Source: an uncultured Roseovarius sp. (GTDB lineage: Bacteria; Pseudomonadota; Alphaproteobacteria; Rhodobacterales; Rhodobacteraceae). Taken from it: 64,000 bases of DNA. Positions 25,656-34,957 of this stretch are shown piece by piece. Made by a program: the position numbers and the translations under genes. Location: contig CANMFU010000001.1 in the NCBI GenBank assembly GCA_947497295.1, forward strand, positions 744,001 to 808,000, read 5' to 3'. Numbering within the stretch: position 1 is the first letter of the stretch; each line of letters begins with the position of its first letter. The notes under the pieces are model-generated. The model had not been told where the DNA came from and made no database searches. It worked only from the letters and a program-made list of their open reading frames with translations.

Positions 25656-27071
25656 TCATGTATTCGCGTGGTCACTTGTCGCTCGGGAGCAGCATAGAGC
25701 GTTCAGAATCCGAGCCCAGCTGCGGGTGCCTTTGTGAAAACTTTCCATATCGTATTTCTCGTTTGGAGAATGGATAGCATCGTCATCCTTGCCAAAGCCG
25801 ATCAGCATTGCGGTCATGCCCAAGATTTCGCCAAAATGTCCGGCGATGGGGATGGACCCACCACAGCCGACATAAGCGGCCTCTTCGGGCCATTCTTCTG
25901 ACAGCGCGGCGCGCGCCGCCTCGAAGGCGGGGTCGGAGATGTCCATAATACCTGCGCGGCTGGCGCCGTGGTCGGTAAACGTGGCAGAGCAATCAACTGG
26001 TAACGCGGCCTGAACGTAGGCGCGGAAGGCGTCGCGGACGGCAATCGGGTCTTGACCCTCGACCAGACGAAAGCTGATCTTGGCGCTGGCCTGGCTGGGC
26101 AGCACGGTCTTGAACCCATCGCCAGTATAGCCGCCCTGGATGCCGTTGACTTCGGCGGTGGGGCGGGACCAGATCATCTCAAGCGGCATCCGCCCATCCT
26201 CGCCAGAGGGCTGGCTGAGGCCGACATCACCGAGAAAACGGGCGTGATCAAAACCCAGTCCTTCCCATTGGGCGCGGACTTCGGGCGAAAGATCGGGGAT
26301 ATTGTCGTAAAACCCTGGCAGTGTAACGCGGCCCGAATCGTCATGTAGGCCAGCCAGAATCTTTGACAGCACACGGATCGGGTTGGCGGCTAGGCCGCCA
26401 AAAAAGCCCGAATGTAGATCCTTGTCCGGGCCAGTGATGGTGACCTCTTCGCCGGTCATGCCGCGTAGCATGGTGACGATCGCGGGGGTTTTCGACTGAA
26501 AAAGCCCGGTGTCGCAAATCAGCGCGATATCGGCGCGCAGCTCCTCGGCGTTTTCCTGCATGAACGGGACCAGCGAGGGCGAGCCTGATTCCTCCTCTCC
26601 TTCAAAGAAAAATGTGATGCGGCAGGGCAGGGCGCCATGCACCTCGCGCCACGCGCGGCAGGCCTCGACAAAGGTCATCAACTGGCCCTTGTCATCGCTG
26701 GTGCCGCGTCCGCGAATAACGTCGCCCTTGGGCGTCTGCTCGACCGCCGGATCGAAGGGATCGCGCGTCCACAGTTCCAGCGGATCGACCGGCTGCACGT
26801 CGTAATGGCCGTAAAACAGCAGATGGGGTGCGTCCTCGGGCGCGTCTTGCCCGGCGTGGCCGACCACCATCGGGTGCTTGGGCGTCTTGCGCTTTTCGGC
26901 AGTGATGCCAATGCTTTGCAGATCCGCCACCAGCCAGTCGGCGGCGTCCTGGCAGGCGCCTGCATAGGCCGGGTCGGTCGAAATCGACGGGATTCGCAGA
27001 AAGTCCAGCAGTCGCTCGGTCGCCTCCGGCATCTGCTCATCAATACGGGTCAGAACGGCGGTCAGGGACAT
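25656..27071 (-). CDS. M20 family metallopeptidase (dipeptidase)
   Basis: Cytosolic zinc peptidase of 471 residues, cleaving dipeptides or N-terminal residues. The metal-binding and catalytic motifs are intact: [39 protein letters not shown] (catalytic EE) and the C-terminal [16 protein letters not shown] dimerisation domain occupies about residues 210-370. The last 12 or so residues ([12 protein letters not shown]) run past the usual end after WARILNAL. The region downstream is island debris, so the original stop may have been replaced. Divergent from hemA. Confidence 0.93.
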   Translation of the reverse strand: MSLTAVLTRIDEQMPEATERLLDFLRIPSISTDPAYAGACQDAADWLVADLQSIGITAEKRKTPKHPMVVGHAGQDAPEDAPHLLFYGHYDVQPVDPLELWTRDPFDPAVEQTPKGDVIRGRGTSDDKGQLMTFVEACRAWREVHGALPCRITFFFEGEEESGSPSLVPFMQENAEELRADIALICDTGLFQSKTPAIVTMLRGMTGEEVTITGPDKDLHSGFFGGLAANPIRVLSKILAGLHDDSGRVTLPGFYDNIPDLSPEVRAQWEGLGFDHARFLGDVGLSQPSGEDGRMPLEMIWSRPTAEVNGIQGGYTGDGFKTVLPSQASAKISFRLVEGQDPIAVRDAFRAYVQAALPVDCSATFTDHGASRAGIMDISDPAFEAARAALSEEWPEEAAYVGCGGSIPIAGHFGEILGMTAMLIGFGKDDDAIHSPNEKYDMESFHKGTRSWARILNALCCSRATSDHANT

Positions 27072-27168
27072 CGGTGCACCTCAGCGTGGCATTTTTGGGG
27101 CAGACTAACATGCACGGCCGCGCTGTCCAGATGGGGGCCGGCCGCGGCACGGAAATGCACCCGTTCGC

Positions 27169-27182
27169 TTGATGCAAATCAA
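27169..27182 (+). promoter_or_regulatory. FNR/FnrL-type box upstream of hemA
   Basis: TTGATGCAAATCAA matches the FNR consensus TTGAT-N4-ATCAA at every conserved base. Its centre lies about 142 bp before the hemA start codon and about 104 bp before the divergent dipeptidase start. In Rhodobacter sphaeroides hemA is known to be controlled by FnrL, so low-oxygen activation of hemA is the likely role here. The transcription start is not visible, so activation versus repression is inferred. Confidence 0.75.
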
Positions 27183-27317
27183 TGCAGGGCGCGGCAATGT
27201 GTAGCCTGTTGCAAGAAAATGCCACTGGCTATATCAGTAGGTATGAACCAAGGGGCGGCACGAATATGCCGCCGGGCCCGCGTTTCCTGCCGGCCACGAC
27301 CAAGGAAAGGAAGCCCG

Positions 27318-28553
27318 TTGAATCAGCCCATTGATTACACGGCAAAGCTGAATGAAGCTCTGGATCGCCTGCATGGCGAAGGCCGTTATCGCACGTTTAT
27401 CGATATCGAACGACGCCGGGGCCAGTTTCCGCATGCCACGTGGAATTGCCCCGATGGCACCGAAAGGCCGATAACCGTCTGGTGCGGTAACGATTATCTG
27501 GGGATGGGCCAGCATCCCGAAGTTATGGCCGCCATGCACGAGGCAATTGACGCCACCGGCGCCGGATCGGGCGGGACGCGCAATATTTCTGGAACTACCG
27601 TCTATCACAAGCGACTTGAGGCCGAACTGGCTGATCTGCACGGCAAGGAAGCGGCGCTGCTGTTCACCAGCGCCTACATCGCCAATGACGCTACGCTGTC
27701 GACCCTTCCCAAGTTGTTTCCGGGCCTGATCATATATTCGGACGCATTGAATCACGCATCCATGATTGAGGGCGTGCGCCGAAATGGCGGCTCCAAGCGT
27801 ATTTTCCGCCATAATGACGTGGAGCATCTGCGCGAATTGATGGCCGCTGATGATCCTGCCGCGCCCAAGCTGGTGGCGTTCGAATCGGTTTATTCCATGG
27901 ACGGCGATTTCGGCCCGATCAAGGAGCTGTGCGATGCCGCTGACGAATTTGGCGCGCTGACCTATATAGACGAGGTTCATGCGGTCGGCATTTACGGACC
28001 GCGCGGCGGCGGCGTGACCGAACGTGACGGTCTGGCGCACCGGATTGACATTATCAATGGCACGCTGGCCAAAGGCTACGGCGTAATGGGCGGTTATATT
28101 GCGGCCTCCGCACGGATGTGTGACGCGGTGCGCAGCTATGCGCCGGGGTTCATCTTTACCACATCGCTGGCCCCTGCCATCGCCGCCGGAGCGGCGGCAA
28201 GTGTTGCGTTTTTGAAACACGATCAGACCCTGCGCGCGCAGCATCAGACCCAGGCAAAGATCCTGAAACTGCGGCTCAAGGGGCTGGGACTGCCATTGAT
28301 TGACCATGGAAGCCACATTGTTCCGGTCATCGTGGGCGATCCCAAACACACCAAGAAACTGAGCGATATGTTGCTGGAACGGCATGGTATTTACGTGCAG
28401 CCGATCAACTTCCCCACGGTGCCGCGCGGCACCGAGCGGCTGCGCTTTACCCCGTCGCCGGTGCATGGCCCCGGCGAGATTGATCAATTGGTGCACGCCA
28501 TGGATGATCTCTGGAGTCACTGTGCGCTGAATCGCGCCGAGATGAGTGCGTGA
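27318..28553 (+). CDS. hemA: 5-aminolevulinate synthase
   Basis: Condenses glycine with succinyl-CoA to 5-aminolevulinate, the first step of tetrapyrrole synthesis in alphaproteobacteria; PLP enzyme in the cytosol. The chosen start is TTG at 27318, preceded by AAGGAAAGGAAG, giving [20 protein letters not shown], which matches family N-termini; the long open frame upstream has no similarity. The protein has 411 residues. Motifs include [41 protein letters not shown], and the PLP-binding Lys252 in [14 protein letters not shown]. Regulation by oxygen is suggested by the FnrL box upstream. Confidence 0.96.
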   Translation: MNQPIDYTAKLNEALDRLHGEGRYRTFIDIERRRGQFPHATWNCPDGTERPITVWCGNDYLGMGQHPEVMAAMHEAIDATGAGSGGTRNISGTTVYHKRLEAELADLHGKEAALLFTSAYIANDATLSTLPKLFPGLIIYSDALNHASMIEGVRRNGGSKRIFRHNDVEHLRELMAADDPAAPKLVAFESVYSMDGDFGPIKELCDAADEFGALTYIDEVHAVGIYGPRGGGVTERDGLAHRIDIINGTLAKGYGVMGGYIAASARMCDAVRSYAPGFIFTTSLAPAIAAGAAASVAFLKHDQTLRAQHQTQAKILKLRLKGLGLPLIDHGSHIVPVIVGDPKHTKKLSDMLLERHGIYVQPINFPTVPRGTERLRFTPSPVHGPGEIDQLVHAMDDLWSHCALNRAEMSA

Positions 28554-28665
28554 CACCTGAAATCGTGCAAATGCGCTTGCGGTATGCTAGTTTGCCTGAA
28601 AACAAAGGGCACGGTCGAATCGTGACGTATCGACCCAGGCTTATCGACATTGAGGGGCAGTTTGC

Positions 28666-29988
28666 ATGATTTTGCGTCGGTTTTCGCGAGGCACCGCAAC
28701 CACGGAGGCGGAGCCGCGCGGTTTTGACTCTTTCGATCTGCGCCTCGGCGATCTGATGCGCGGAGAACGAGCGACGATGGGCAAATCGCTGCTTGATGTC
28801 GAACGCGAATTGCGGATCAAGGCCAGCTATGTCGCTGCCATTGAAAATGCCAACCCCGATGCCTTTGACACTCCTGGCTTTATTCCCGGCTATGTACGCT
28901 CCTACGCGCGGTATCTGGGGATGGATCCTGACCGGGCCTTTGTCGCCTTTTGCACCGAAAGCGGATTCTCGACCGCGCACGGTATGTCTGCCGCCGCATC
29001 GTCGGTGCGTCGCAGCGATGCGCCGCTGACGCGCGTGGCGGGGCGAGGGGATGCGCGTCTGACATCGCCCAGCATGCCGTATGTTCCTGCCAGCGAAAGT
29101 ATTCTGTCGCGGATTGAACCGGGGGCAATCGGTTCGGTCGCGGTGTTGATCGCGCTGATTTCCGCCATCGGCTATGGCGGCTGGAGCGTGTTGAACGAAG
29201 TGCAGCGCGTGCAGGTGTCGCCGGTGGAAAATACGCCCGAAGTATTGGCCGATCTGGACCCACTGGCCGATACGCGCGGCGGCGGCCGCACTGTTGGCGG
29301 TGATGGCGCGGATGTTGTGGCCGCTGCGGGCGCCGGGATGCCGTCGCCCGAGGGTGATACGCTGGACCGGCTTTATCGTCCCGAGGCGCTGGATGTGCCA
29401 GTTCTGGTTGCTCGCGATGGGCCCATCTCGACTCTTGACCCGATGAATGGTGGCACGCTGCCGGGAACGATGTTTGCCGGCGCTGTTTTGCCGGATACGA
29501 CCGCGCCCAGTACGACCCTTCCAGTCGGCCCTCGCGCCATTGCCGAGGGACCCCGCTCTGAGCCGACAGCGATCGAAGCCGCGCTTGCATCGGTGATCAG
29601 CCCGCAAGTTGTGGCAGATCCGGTAGCCGGTGTGCAGATGGTCGCCGTACGCCCGGCATGGGTGCGCGTGCGGGCCGCCAACGGCAGTGTCATCTTTGAG
29701 GGCATCATGAACGCGGGTGACACATATGACGTGCCGCAAACCGAAGTGCCGCCGACGCTGCGCGTGGGCGAATCTGGCGCAATCTACTTCAAGGTGGCCG
29801 GTCAGCATTACGGACCGGCAGGCCCGCGCGGTGCAGTCACCTCCAGCCTCGCTTTGGCGCCCGAAGGGTTGACCGGATCGCTGACATTGGCCGATTTGAA
29901 ACAGGATTCCGATCTGGAGCGCTATGTTGCCGAGCTGGGCAATCTGGCCGAACGCCAGCCCGGCGTGCAGCAGCCTGTCACCGAGTAA
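28666..29988 (+). CDS. RodZ-like helix-turn-helix membrane protein (DUF4115)
   Basis: A 440-residue protein with the RodZ domain order. A cytosolic HTH_25-type domain lies at residues about 25-95 (RLGDLMRGERATMGKSLLDVERELRIKASYVAAIENAN...). A low-complexity linker and one membrane segment near residues 150-172 (GSVAVLIALISAIGYGGWSVL) follow, then a Pro/Gly/Ala-rich periplasmic linker and a C-terminal DUF4115 domain (WVRVRAANGSVIFEGIMNAGDTYDVP). RodZ couples MreB to the wall elongation complex. The ispG gene follows, as it often does. Confidence 0.88.
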   Translation: MILRRFSRGTATTEAEPRGFDSFDLRLGDLMRGERATMGKSLLDVERELRIKASYVAAIENANPDAFDTPGFIPGYVRSYARYLGMDPDRAFVAFCTESGFSTAHGMSAAASSVRRSDAPLTRVAGRGDARLTSPSMPYVPASESILSRIEPGAIGSVAVLIALISAIGYGGWSVLNEVQRVQVSPVENTPEVLADLDPLADTRGGGRTVGGDGADVVAAAGAGMPSPEGDTLDRLYRPEALDVPVLVARDGPISTLDPMNGGTLPGTMFAGAVLPDTTAPSTTLPVGPRAIAEGPRSEPTAIEAALASVISPQVVADPVAGVQMVAVRPAWVRVRAANGSVIFEGIMNAGDTYDVPQTEVPPTLRVGESGAIYFKVAGQHYGPAGPRGAVTSSLALAPEGLTGSLTLADLKQDSDLERYVAELGNLAERQPGVQQPVTE

Positions 29989-30096
29989 ACTGAGCCAGTC
30001 TAATATCTGAGCGATTGAAGCCTGCGCCAGATCATCCTATCTGACAAAGTGACACGATAACCGGCAGGCCCGCCCGCCGGAGGAAGGACCGCCGCA

Positions 30097-31224
30097 ATGT
30101 CGCTGAACCCCATTCGCCCCTGGCGCAATATCGAACGCCGCCAAAGCCGCCAGATCCATGTGGGCAACGTCCCGGTTGGCGGCGGCGCGCCGATTTCGGT
30201 GCAGACGATGACCAACACCGCAACCACCGACATCGCCGGGACCGTTGCCCAAATTCAGGCGGCTGCGGATGTCGGCGCTGATATCGTGCGCGTCTCTGTC
30301 CCGGACGAGGCGTCGGCCAAGGCACTGAAAGACATTGTGCGCGAAAGCCCGGTGCCGATCGTGGCAGACATTCATTTCCACTATAAACGCGGCATTGAGG
30401 CCGCCGAGGCGGGCGCCGCCTGCCTGCGCATCAATCCCGGCAATATCGGCAGCCCCGAGCGTGTGCGCGACGTGATTGCCGCCGCCCGCGATCACGGCTG
30501 CTCGATCCGGATCGGTGTGAACGCCGGCTCTCTGGAGAAGCACCTGCTGGATAAATACGGCGAGCCGTGCCCCGATGCGATGGTCGAATCCGGGCTGGAG
30601 CATATCCGCATCCTTCAGGACAATGACTTCCACGAATTCAAGATCAGCGTGAAGGCCTCCGATGTCTTCATGGCCGCGGCCGCCTATCAACAGCTGGCCG
30701 AGGCCACCGATGCGCCCATCCATCTGGGCATCACCGAGGCTGGCGGGCTGATCAGCGGCACGGTCAAATCGGCCATCGGCATGGGCAATCTGCTTTGGGC
30801 CGGGATCGGCGACACGATCCGCGTCAGCCTGTCCGCCGATCCGGTCGAAGAGATCAAGATGGGGTTCGAGATCCTGAAATCGCTGGGCCTGCGGCATCGC
30901 GGCGTCAACATTATCAGCTGCCCCAGCTGCGCGCGACAGGGCTTTGACGTGATCAAGACGGTCGAGGCGCTGGAGCAGCGGCTGGAACATATTCGCACAC
31001 CGATGAGCCTGAGCATCATCGGTTGCGTGGTCAATGGACCGGGCGAGGCGCTGATGACCGATGTGGGTTTCACCGGCGGCGGCGCAGGGTCCGGCATGGT
31101 CTATCTGGCGGGCAAGCAAAGCCACAAGCTGAGCAATGACCAGATGATCGACCACATCGTGGAACAGGTGGAAAAGCGGGCCGCGCAGATTGACGCGCAA
31201 GAGGCACTGGACGCCGCGGAATAG
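30097..31224 (+). CDS. ispG: 4-hydroxy-3-methylbut-2-en-1-yl diphosphate synthase
   Basis: Sixth step of the MEP isoprenoid pathway, an iron-sulfur enzyme in the cytosol, 375 residues. The 4Fe-4S ligands are seen as Cys275 and Cys278 in ISCPSCAR and Cys310 in [11 protein letters not shown]; the conserved Glu is in the latter motif. The N-terminal TIM-barrel signature [20 protein letters not shown] is intact. GGAGGAAGG gives a strong ribosome-binding site. Confidence 0.97.
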   Translation: MSLNPIRPWRNIERRQSRQIHVGNVPVGGGAPISVQTMTNTATTDIAGTVAQIQAAADVGADIVRVSVPDEASAKALKDIVRESPVPIVADIHFHYKRGIEAAEAGAACLRINPGNIGSPERVRDVIAAARDHGCSIRIGVNAGSLEKHLLDKYGEPCPDAMVESGLEHIRILQDNDFHEFKISVKASDVFMAAAAYQQLAEATDAPIHLGITEAGGLISGTVKSAIGMGNLLWAGIGDTIRVSLSADPVEEIKMGFEILKSLGLRHRGVNIISCPSCARQGFDVIKTVEALEQRLEHIRTPMSLSIIGCVVNGPGEALMTDVGFTGGGAGSGMVYLAGKQSHKLSNDQMIDHIVEQVEKRAAQIDAQEALDAAE

Positions 31225-31249
31225 CGCCGCCCGGTTCAGGGACGGCGCT
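31223..31249. terminator. Hairpin between convergent ispG and dsbA-like genes
   Basis: AGCGCCG...CGGCGCT arms with an inner CCC/GGG pairing fill the 30-bp gap between the two stop codons. There is no long T-run on either strand, so it is a candidate bidirectional or Rho-assisted terminator only. Confidence 0.45.
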
Positions 31250-31254
31250 GTAGT

Positions 31255-32046
31255 TCAGCCGCGCAGGTCTTTGACGATCTCGCGCATGCCGTCCAGCGGA
31301 ACATAGCCGCGGATGATCTGGTCCTGCATGATGAAGGTCGGCGTGCCGGAAATCTGCAGCTGGTCTCCCAGCGCGCGGTTCGCGGCGATCACGGCGCTGA
31401 CCTCATCGCTGTCCATGTGGGCAGTGATTTTCTCGCTGGCCAGATCCAGCGTCTCGGCCAGTTTCGTGAGCCCGGCGACAGACAGGTCGCCCTTGTAAGA
31501 CATCATCGCATCATGCAGCATCTTGTAGGGCTCATCGCCCAGCACTTGCTGCGCCGCGATGGCAAAGCGTGCGGCAATGACCGACTCCTCGCCCAGAATC
31601 GGGAATTCCTTGGTTATGACGCGGATATTGCCATCGCTTGCAATCAGCTCTTCGACCTCGGGAAAGGCGCGGCGGCAATAGCCGCAGCGATAATCCATGA
31701 ACTCGACAATGGTGATGTCACCGTCCGGATTGCCGCCGACCCAGGAATGGCCATCCTCAAAGATTGCCGCTGAATTGGCGGCGACCAGATCGCCGTCATT
31801 GGCGGTCTGCATCTGTTGTTGACGCTGCTCCATGATGGCGGCGGCCTCAAAGATCACTTCGGGGTTTTCCAACAGATAACTGCGGACCCGCGCGCCGAAC
31901 TCCTCATCGCTCATTTGGCCGATCTCACGGGTCTCGGTCTGGGCAGAGGCCGAATAGGCGGGCGGGGTTCTGTCAGAGACCAGCGCGGTGAACGCGGCGC
32001 CGGCGACGATGACGCCAACCCCGGTCAGAATGGCAGTGCGGTTCAT
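31255..32046 (-). CDS. DsbA-family thiol oxidoreductase
   Basis: Exported thiol-disulfide oxidoreductase of 263 residues. A signal peptide (MNRTAILTGVGVIVAGAAFTALV) is followed by an N-terminal helical region of about 70 residues (GQMSDEEFGARVRSYLLENPEVIFEAAAIMEQRQQQ) like the oligomerisation segment of Com1/ScsC-type proteins. The thioredoxin fold has the active site DYRCGYCRRAFPE and the cis-Pro loop SGTPTFIM. It could be an isomerase or oxidase; the extra N-terminal region favours the multimeric isomerase-like class. The likely electron acceptor DsbB is encoded 30 kb away at 61233. Confidence 0.9.
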   Translation of the reverse strand: MNRTAILTGVGVIVAGAAFTALVSDRTPPAYSASAQTETREIGQMSDEEFGARVRSYLLENPEVIFEAAAIMEQRQQQMQTANDGDLVAANSAAIFEDGHSWVGGNPDGDITIVEFMDYRCGYCRRAFPEVEELIASDGNIRVITKEFPILGEESVIAARFAIAAQQVLGDEPYKMLHDAMMSYKGDLSVAGLTKLAETLDLASEKITAHMDSDEVSAVIAANRALGDQLQISGTPTFIMQDQIIRGYVPLDGMREIVKDLRG

Positions 32047-32086
32047 GTGGAATACTCCATTAAGTCAACGCCGGTCTGGGTCCGGG

Positions 32087-33436
32087 CTATTTCCGGGCGG
32101 CTTTGGCGGCAGAAAGCACATCCTGCGCCCGTTGCCAACCACCTGACCCCCTGGGCAGCAGGTCCGAGGCGCGGCGCGCGTGAATTTCGGCATCCTCCAG
32201 CTTACCCATCATCGCATAACGCTCGGCTGTGACCAGCGATGCCATGCCGCCCTGACCGGTCTTGGCATAGGTCACCGCCAGATCGCGCATCACGCGTGCA
32301 TCGCGCCCGTCGCGGGCGACCGCCTTTTGCAGCACCCCCATCGCCTTGCCGTACTGCCCCTGCGCAACCAGCGCGCGCCCGTAGGATCCCAGTACCAGCG
32401 CGTTGTCGGGCGCAGTATTGACCGCCCGCGCATAGGCGGCAGTGGCGGCGTCGAACTGGCGGCTTTCCATCAGGATCTGGCCGCGCAGCTCGTGATAGAA
32501 TGGATCATCGGGGCGTAGGGCAATGGCGCGGTCCATTTCGGCCAGCGCTTTTTTCAGGTTTGACTGGCGGTGCCAGGCGATTGCGGCGCGCATGTGTCCC
32601 ACATCGGCAAAGCCCGATTCTCCGGCCCGGCCAAGGGTCCATTTTGCATCGCGGCTAAAGGCCGACAGCTTGCCCTTGGCGCGGGCGAACCAGTAAAGAT
32701 CTGCGTTACCGGGTGGAAGCGTGCCTGCGTATGCGGCAGTCTGGCGCTGCAACACGCGCACCCGGTCGGCCGACATTGGATGGGTGCGCGCATAAGGGTC
32801 TTGTCGCGCCGCCGACAGCGCCTCTTGCCCGCGAAAAATGTCCATGACCGCCACCGCGCCGCTGGGATCGCGCCCTGCGCGGACCATATAGGCGACCCCG
32901 GCGCTGTCGGCGCTGCTCTCCTCCGCGCGGGTGTGTGCAAAGAACATGCGCTGCGCCGTGCCTTGCGCGCCCAGGGCAATGCCTGCTGCCGCCTGTGCAT
33001 TGCCCGAAACCGCGCCAGCGGCGGCGGCCAGCGCAAGGCCCAGCCCGGCGGCGGTACGTGCGTTGCGCATGTTTTGCGGGCGGCGCACCAGATGGCCATT
33101 GGCGATATGAGCCGCCTCATGCGCGATCACCGATTGAAGCATTTGCGGCGTTTCCATTTTCAGCAGCAGGCCCGAATGGATAAAAATCGTGTCCCGGTCA
33201 GCGACAAAGGCATTCAGCCGCCGGTCGTCGATCACCAGGACATTCATGCGGTTCGCGTTCAGCCCGGCCTGTTGCAAGATCGGCTGCGCCAGTTGCATCA
33301 GCGCGTATTCGATATCCGGATCGCGCAGCAGCGTCAGCGCGCGCGCCGGTTGGGCGATGGTCGCAGCCAGCAGGACCAGCGCCAGCGCAAGGCGCGCCAG
33401 CAGGGGCCGGGACGGCAGAGTGCGGCAGGATTGCAT
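32087..33436 (-). CDS. M48 family metalloprotease with TPR region (BepA-like)
   Basis: Periplasmic zinc protease of 449 residues. A signal peptide (LALALVLLAATIAQPARA) precedes the peptidase domain. The zinc motif HEAAH (His106, Glu107, His110) is followed by the third ligand in TRAEESSADSAGVAYM. A C-terminal half from about residue 290 shows tetratricopeptide-like helices (DPFYHELRGQILMESRQFDAA; NALVLGSYGRALVAQGQYGKA). This is the architecture of BepA, which degrades or assists misassembled LptD and other outer-membrane proteins. Divergent from the amidase gene. Confidence 0.92.
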   Translation of the reverse strand: MQSCRTLPSRPLLARLALALVLLAATIAQPARALTLLRDPDIEYALMQLAQPILQQAGLNANRMNVLVIDDRRLNAFVADRDTIFIHSGLLLKMETPQMLQSVIAHEAAHIANGHLVRRPQNMRNARTAAGLGLALAAAAGAVSGNAQAAAGIALGAQGTAQRMFFAHTRAEESSADSAGVAYMVRAGRDPSGAVAVMDIFRGQEALSAARQDPYARTHPMSADRVRVLQRQTAAYAGTLPPGNADLYWFARAKGKLSAFSRDAKWTLGRAGESGFADVGHMRAAIAWHRQSNLKKALAEMDRAIALRPDDPFYHELRGQILMESRQFDAATAAYARAVNTAPDNALVLGSYGRALVAQGQYGKAMGVLQKAVARDGRDARVMRDLAVTYAKTGQGGMASLVTAERYAMMGKLEDAEIHARRASDLLPRGSGGWQRAQDVLSAAKAARK

Positions 33437-33623
33437 GAGATGTCTCCGGTAAGGGCGCGCGGCTTTGGCGCAAAGTTTAGGAGCACGGCGTGCTATGATT
33501 CAACCCGGCGCGAAGCCTCCCGCGCGATTGTGATGGCGGGTGCGATTTTGGGCCGATGGGGGCGGGACAGCCGCTATGGCTCCTGTTAGGGTGCGCCGCG
33601 AAACCGCAGGAGCCGGACACCAC

Positions 33624-34850
33624 ATGATCAGATTTTGCCTTGCGCTTGCCGCCCTTTTTATCGGGGCTTCATCCCAGGCGACCGCGCAGGAGGGCTTTGG
33701 CGGGCTTGCGCGCCTGAATGCCGAATCCAGCGCCATAACCGCCAAGCGCGGCGAGCTGCAGATTCAATTGGCGCTCAGTCAGGGCGTGCCGTTTCGGATC
33801 TTTACGCTGGATGCACCCGAGCGGTTCGTCATCGACTTTCGCGAGGTTGACTGGGCCGGCACGCTGGGGCCGGAGCTGGTGCAGACCGATCTGGTGCGCA
33901 CTGCACGCGTCGGCGGATTTCGTCCCGGCTGGTCGCGCATGGTGCTGGAACTGGCCGGTCCCTTTGCGCTGGTCCATGCGGTGCTGAACACCGGCGCCGC
34001 CGATGGCAGCGCCGATCTGGTGCTGACGCTGGTCCATACCTCGCCCGAGGCGTTCGCAGACGGCGCCGGCGTGCCAGATCCGCAGCCCGGCTGGGACCTG
34101 CCGCCGCCTGCCGATGTCGGCCCCGCCGCCGCGCGCGTGCCCGGCGCGCCGCTTGTTGTGGTGCTGGACCCCGGCCATGGTGGCATCGACCCTGGCGCCG
34201 ATGCAGATGGCACGCTGGAAAAGGACCTGATGCTGGGCTTTGCGCGCGAATTGAAAGAGGCGCTGCTGCGCGTGGGCGATATCGATGTGGTGCTGACGCG
34301 CGACGATGACAGCTTTGTCTCGCTGGAGCGGCGCGTCAGTATAGCGCACGGCGCGCGCGCCGATCTGTTTCTGTCATTGCATGCGGATTCGCTGGGCGAG
34401 GGGGGGGCGCGCGGCGCCACAATCTATAAACTTGGCGCCGATGCCAGCGACGCCGCCAGTGCCGCGCTGGCCGAACGGCACAACCGCGCCGATATGCTGG
34501 CCGGGATTGACCTGTCGGGTACCGACGACGTGGTGGCCGACGTTCTGATGGATCTGGCCCGAATGGAGACGCAGCCACGGGCCGATCTGATGGCACGTGC
34601 GCTGGTGGTCGCGCTGAAGGACGCCGGGCTGCCGGTCAATTCGCGCCCTTTGCGCAGCGCCAGCTTTTCCGTGCTGAAATCGCCCGACATCCCGTCGATC
34701 CTGCTGGAGCTGGGATTTTTGTCCAGCGACCGCGATCTGGATAACCTGACGGACCCCGCATGGCGCGCGGAAATGGCGCAGGCGATTGCCGATGCGATCA
34801 AGGCCTGGACAATAGCGGACGCCGCAAATTCACGGCTGGTGCGGCAGTGA
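33624..34850 (+). CDS. N-acetylmuramoyl-L-alanine amidase with AMIN domain (AmiC-like)
   Basis: Periplasmic cell-wall hydrolase that splits daughter cells, 408 residues from the ATG at 33624 (MIRFCLALAALFIGASSQATAQ is the signal peptide). An AMIN-type septal-targeting domain covers residues about 35-150 (RFVIDFREVDWAG). The Amidase_3 domain follows: VVLDPGHGGIDPGAD (first zinc His), SLHADS (second His) and SPDIPSILLELGFLSSDRD (catalytic Glu). A PBP1A gene follows 107 bp later on the same strand. Confidence 0.93.
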   Translation: MIRFCLALAALFIGASSQATAQEGFGGLARLNAESSAITAKRGELQIQLALSQGVPFRIFTLDAPERFVIDFREVDWAGTLGPELVQTDLVRTARVGGFRPGWSRMVLELAGPFALVHAVLNTGAADGSADLVLTLVHTSPEAFADGAGVPDPQPGWDLPPPADVGPAAARVPGAPLVVVLDPGHGGIDPGADADGTLEKDLMLGFARELKEALLRVGDIDVVLTRDDDSFVSLERRVSIAHGARADLFLSLHADSLGEGGARGATIYKLGADASDAASAALAERHNRADMLAGIDLSGTDDVVADVLMDLARMETQPRADLMARALVVALKDAGLPVNSRPLRSASFSVLKSPDIPSILLELGFLSSDRDLDNLTDPAWRAEMAQAIADAIKAWTIADAANSRLVRQ

Positions 34851-34957
34851 TCGCCGCAGAAGTTGGGCGGATACCGGCGCAGTCCTGCCGCGCTTGTGTT
34901 TTGACGGCGGCGGTGCGGGTGCATATATGACCCACAGGACCAGAAGGATGGGCGTGC

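Noticed and set aside
26637-27317. Long N-terminal extension of hemA
   Set aside because: The frame is open upstream but overlaps the dipeptidase gene on the other strand. The TTG at 27318 has a strong ribosome-binding site and gives the family N-terminus.
27234-28556. A 440-codon reverse-strand frame over hemA, and a 453-codon one over the RodZ-like gene (28447-29808)
   Set aside because: Both are antisense shadows of well-supported genes and are rich in Arg, His and Gln as expected for complement frames.
30037-31200. A 387-codon reverse frame over ispG
   Set aside because: Antisense to a gene with all iron-sulfur ligands in place.
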